Assembly: GCA_009746045.1 (NCBI GenBank) | Contig: RPFO01000132.1 | Coordinates: forward strand, 1,600,181-1,664,180 | DNA from: Mesostigma viride | Lineage: Eukaryota > Streptophyta > Mesostigmatophyceae > Mesostigmatales > Mesostigmataceae | Direction of reading: 5' to 3' | Length of the DNA: 64,000 bases | Shown: positions 60,290 through 64,000 of the stretch, piece after piece | Layout of the letters: each line of letters begins with the position of its first letter | Numbering within the stretch: position 1 is the first letter of the stretch | The notes under the pieces: model-generated | The model's input: only the letters and a program-made list of their open reading frames with translations | Told to the model about the DNA's origin: nothing | Databases searched by the model: none | Translations under genes and position numbers: made by a program

Positions 60290-61619
60290 TCTGGGCCCTC
60301 GTACAGTACGAGCACCTTACACAGTACCTTATACAATACCTCCCCCAACACAGGCAGGCAAGAGAGAAAAGAGCAGAAGCCACAACTAATGCTTCTAATA
60401 GTACTAATATTATCTACTAACTATGGTATCTAAGCTAAAAGCAGTCTCACTCTATACTAGTATCTAGTAGCGGTAGTAGTGCTTATGCCCTAGCGACTGG
60501 GCCCAGGTGAAGCTGCTCCAATGCACGCAACACATCATGTGCAGGTAACTGGGTGCCACACCTAGTCTGGTGCAGCCCTTCTGGGAGGGGCATATTATCC
60601 TTAATAAACTGATCTGCCTCAGCTAACGTATTAAATCCCTGCCATCTAGCTAACGACGCTGGGTGTAGGACTTATCCTTAATATGATTGCTATACGCAGC
60701 CCAACTGTAGAAAATGCCTGGTTGGCCTGTGGCCCCGTCGTGTGCTACTGCATACTATAGGTATTGGGATCTACCTCGATCCTTGATTAATACGTCTATA
60801 CCCTCCTTCATTATTACGTCTGCTGCGGGAGGTTCCCATGAACTACCAATTAGGTATAAAGCAATATCACACGGTATTGAAGCATGAAATGCAGGAAGGG
60901 AAAGAAAGGGAGGACAGCCCACCCAGGATACCTCTACGTGCAGGTGACGTGCTCACAGCGAGAGAGAAACACAAGGCAGAAACAAAACGTTCACAAACAG
61001 TTTGAAGAACGTTGAGGTACAGCCACCGGCAACACAGTAAGGCAACGGCCAGCCGGTGACTACCCTCGAGCCGTAGGCAGCGTTGCCCTCTGGGGGTCCG
61101 CCCACGGCTCACGAACGTTGGCCTCTGGGGCAACGTGGGTACCAACAGTCACGAACATGAAATCTGACACGACATAAAACATATACCCCGTTGCTACGCG
61201 CGTGGGTAAGACAGGAAGGACAAGAAGGACTTATATATATATTGCTTTACCAATGCCTTACTGCCGTCAGTATCGTTGAAAACCCTGAGTTCTGGCCGCC
61301 ACCCGGTGTCGTTGAAAGCCGGAGCTCTGGCCGCCACCGGGTGTCGTTGAAAACTGGGGCTTTAGCCGCTACCGTCGGCAGCCCAACACCACGGGATCGC
61401 TGCTGACCCCGCCGAGTATTCCTTACTGGCCGCTCGCCGTCTAGGTCGTCGTTGAATCCCTTGCGGGATTGCCGCCGACCTGTCCAGCGGTCGTTGAATA
61501 ATGGAACCTCTATCTACACCAAGCTGCGCCTTGGTCTTCCTAACTGGCTACGCTAGCTCTCTCTGCGAGAGTTAGCTAACCTTGCCAGCAACACAAACCT
61601 CCGATAAGGCGATAACCAG
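60290..61619 (-). other. Leader of the minus-strand gag-only element, with short tandem repeats
   Basis: Sequence between the 5' LTR and gag with no ORF of note. At about 61272-61360 a GTCGTTGAAA...CTCTGGCCGCCACC unit of about 38 bp recurs in two to three diverged copies. Confidence 0.5.
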
Positions 61620-62309
61620 TGTTACGTGCCAGCCCAGACACACCTAGCCTGAGCTACGTAGCGAAAGATCTACCATGCCGGAATGAGGAAGATTCAAGGT
61701 GGCCTAATGCAGATTGCGCTTCGACACGACTGGGGTCGTGAGATATCTGGCACCGCGACTTGATGCCAAGCTAATTAATACACACTTATAATGGCTAGCA
61801 ATACCAATTACAAATGCCGGATAGTTGCCCCAGGTTTAATATGAAGGCGTCATCGCACTTTACATTCATCAAACCAAGAGGACGAGACTTTCGTCCTCGG
61901 ACCAATTTCACCTAGGTCTGCCACCAAGCTGGCAAGTGGCGCCGACATGGCGCCGACCTTCCAGAGAATTCACGAAGCATGCAGTCCACACAAGATCCTC
62001 GGGTCGACATCGACCCTCGCCAGACTCAGTACAGAATCCACGCATGAGTACAGTATCTCAACCAGCTATAAAGTACGCAGCGCGGCGCGACTGCACCGGC
62101 CCCTAGAAGATCGCATACATCAACCTAGGCCCAAAATAACTGGTCCGAATCACACAAACTATCATAATTCCATACAAAAGTCCTGACCAAGGGACAATTC
62201 CCAAATTAAGTCCCGAAATGAGTCCCAAAGTCCTACGGACTATGACAACAAGCCAAAATACATAATTTATTCCATTGTTGCGCCCGTTCCAAGGGTCGGG
62301 TTCGCAACA
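61620..62309 (-). repeat. 5' LTR (right) of the minus-strand gag-only element
   Basis: 690 bp, followed on the plus strand by the GTTAC target duplication. Confidence 0.88.
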
Positions 62310-63112
62310 GTTACAATGTCCCGGATCGGACGAACTTACGCTTTGGAGCGCGATGTAGGATCCCCGGTTCGATTCCCGGCTGGTTCACTTATGTATCACC
62401 TCATTTCACTTGAGGCAGACAGGGCGACACGGGCACACGGCGCCTTTGTTTTTTCGCGCGCAAACCTGGCGCGGCGGACGTAAGGCCCCCACAATTATTG
62501 TGAAAGGGGCCTTTCCGCCTTTGGGGACGCGTAAGACTTCCGTGGCGTCGCGTCGGGCCTTGGAATTTTCTCCGGAGAGCCAAAATAGTGGCTTCCGTCA
62601 CGGCTGGCTTCCGTCACTAAACGTTCCGAAAATGGGCTCCGCCGGATAATTTTCGGCATGAATTGCGTGTGCAATATTACATTAAACACAACACAAATTA
62701 TAAACGCGCGTTCTAAGCGTAATTGATTTGTGCGTCGTCACGCCAGCGCCGATTACGGTATGATTACAACGCATTTTTTAAAGAGTTATGTTACGAGAAA
62801 AAGCTGTGGCAACGTACTTAGAGCAGTCCAGCTGCAGGGCGCGATGGCAGCCCTGCAATTTGCACTGTACTCTGCGGGATTATATATATCCTCGACATCA
62901 CTGTTTACGTCGTGTTGCTACAATTCAGATCTGCTATATGTAAATATTGAGGCTACAGACCTTTGGTATTTCTTTTGCGACGCTTGTCCGCGTTAATCAC
63001 CACCGGGCTAGTAGTTGCAGACGGTCCTTTCGCGTGCGCAGCGAGGGACGAGGTCTCTGTTTCGCGGAGCCAGCAAGCCAGGAGCAATCTTTTTCTGCCT
63101 GGTCGATGTGCC
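62310..63112 (+). other. 5' flank of the U-box kinase gene
   Basis: Starts with the GTTAC target duplication. A B-box-like GGTTCGATTCC near 62372 does not sit in a foldable tRNA. The rest has no gene in its own right and probably holds the promoter and 5' UTR of the kinase gene. Confidence 0.45.
62880..62890 (+). promoter_or_regulatory. Candidate TATA box for the U-box kinase gene
   Basis: TTATATATATC lies about 225 bases before the kinase ATG on the same strand, in otherwise mixed-composition DNA. Supported only by motif and position. Confidence 0.3.
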
Positions 63113-64000
63113 ATGGACCCGCCTTCTCAATATCTGTGCCCCATATCTCGTGACTTGATGCTAGATCCCGTAATCCTTGTGGAATCAGGCCATACTTACG
63201 AGCGGAGCTTCCTCGAGCAGTGGTTTTCTCGCGGAAACGAGACGGATCCCCTTACGAACGCGACGGTAGCCGACAAGAAGATCGTGCCTGTCGAATCGCT
63301 GCGTTCTCTTATTGAACAATGGAAGGCAGAGCAGCGACGAAAGGCAGAGCAGCGACGAGAGCGGGAACGCCTTGGCGTTGCAGGATTGGATGACACAATT
63401 CCGCACATAAGTCAAGAGAGATTGGTGTTGGGTGACGTGCTGCAAAAGGCGTCCTTGGCTACCGTCTGGGCGGCCACCTTGCGGCCCATGGGGCAACAGG
63501 TCGTTGTGAAGATGTTCCATGCGACAGGTTTGACGGACAGCGAGTCTGCCAGGTTTCGAAAGGAGGTCCAGATTTTGCACCAGGCCTCGATCTTCTGCCA
63601 CAACGTCTGCCGTCTGATTGGTGTGGCCACCATTGACGGCCAGCTGTGCATGGTCATGCCGCGCTACGTGACCTCGTTGGATCGAGTTCTGCGCCAGCGG
63701 CGCCGATGTCTAGAGGAGCAGGGTGCGGCCGGTACCCAACCGTGGGCGGCGGGGGGCCTGGGGGTGACACCCCGTCCTGGCCTGCCCCTGCATCAAATTC
63801 TCAGCATCAGCGTGGACGTCGCGCTGGCTATTACAGACCTGCACGAGAATAACATCATGGTGCTGGACCTGAAGCCCGGCAACATCCTGCTGGACAGGTA
63901 CGACCGGGCCGCGGTCGCCGACTTTGGCATCTCAGCCGTCCGCAACAGCACGCTGTCCCACTACATGCCGACCTCCCCGCAGGGGACCCCCAACTACATG
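63113..64000 (+). CDS. U-box E3 ligase / protein kinase fusion (5' part; runs off the right edge)
   Basis: 296 codons from ATG 63113 in a good context (GCCATGG), open to the edge and without visible introns. Residues about 5-75 are a U-box (YLCPISRDLMLDPVILVESG, HTYERSFLEQWF, DPLTN), which recruits a ubiquitin E2. A short basic coiled stretch (WKAEQRRKAEQRRERER) leads into a protein kinase domain from about 103. Lys133 (VVVKMF) and Glu151 are the likely ATP-site pair. The catalytic loop is LDLKPGNILL (Asp252, Lys254, Asn257), the metal motif is DFG (270-272), and GTPNYM starts the substrate-binding segment at the edge. The usual His-Arg before the catalytic Asp is Val-Leu, so it resembles a non-RD kinase. 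U-box/kinase fusions are well known in plants, usually with the kinase N-terminal to the U-box. Here the order is reversed. This is probably a host gene. Confidence 0.85.
   Translation, partial: MDPPSQYLCPISRDLMLDPVILVESGHTYERSFLEQWFSRGNETDPLTNATVADKKIVPVESLRSLIEQWKAEQRRKAEQRRERERLGVAGLDDTIPHISQERLVLGDVLQKASLATVWAATLRPMGQQVVVKMFHATGLTDSESARFRKEVQILHQASIFCHNVCRLIGVATIDGQLCMVMPRYVTSLDRVLRQRRRCLEEQGAAGTQPWAAGGLGVTPRPGLPLHQILSISVDVALAITDLHENNIMVLDLKPGNILLDRYDRAAVADFGISAVRNSTLSHYMPTSPQGTPNYM

Noticed and set aside
62325-62392. Possible tRNA around GGTTCGATTCC next to the LTR element
   Set aside because: The T-stem has a central mismatch and no 5' acceptor partner for CTGGTTC is seen, even when the flank on the far side of the element is considered.

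Overview
This window is eukaryotic and consists almost entirely of nested mobile elements. It has no bacterial-style operons, and long AT-rich non-coding stretches alternate with GC-rich element ORFs. A U-box/protein-kinase gene, PAT/kangaroo-like tyrosine-recombinase retroelements and a chromodomain Ty3/gypsy element fit a large, repeat-rich genome, most likely a green alga. That assignment is an inference, because no rRNA or conserved marker gene is present. The only convincing host gene is the partial U-box kinase at the right edge (63113-64000).

Left third (1-23345). A DIRS-order (PAT-like) retroelement on the minus strand (15610-23345, copy A) has been cut twice. A gag-only copia-type LTR element (19552-22784) has a perfect 5-bp target duplication and nearly identical LTRs. 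A second LTR element (LTR 15090-15609, gag-like frame below it) runs off the left edge. That second element was itself split by a 13.6-kb DNA transposon (90-13672) with 26-bp terminal inverted repeats. The transposon carries a DUF7869/DDE-like transposase gene on the minus strand (3641-7829), a PHD-like/poly-Q gene on the plus strand (10749-12956), two minisatellites, a 60-codon microsatellite, and two related 1.7-kb TTAA-flanked non-autonomous elements. It is the best candidate here for something poorly described.

Middle (23346-29497). Non-coding DNA dominated by a degenerate inverted duplication with arms of about 2 kb, centred near 26825.

Right two thirds (29498-55617). One Ty3/gypsy chromovirus has been inflated to 26 kb by later insertions. 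A complete PAT-like element (copy B, 31187-44728, split direct repeats A1-B1-A2-B2) sits in the start of its gag. A copia element (33202-41232) sits inside copy B, and a 1.7-kb non-autonomous element (50051-51776) sits in pol. The gypsy element also has a viroplasmin-like ORF before gag and an unidentified 775-codon ORF after pol.

Right edge (55618-64000). A gag-only LTR element on the minus strand (55819-62309) has a perfect 5-bp target duplication. It is followed by a short upstream region with a candidate TATA box and the U-box kinase gene. The order of insertion can be read from the nesting and target duplications.
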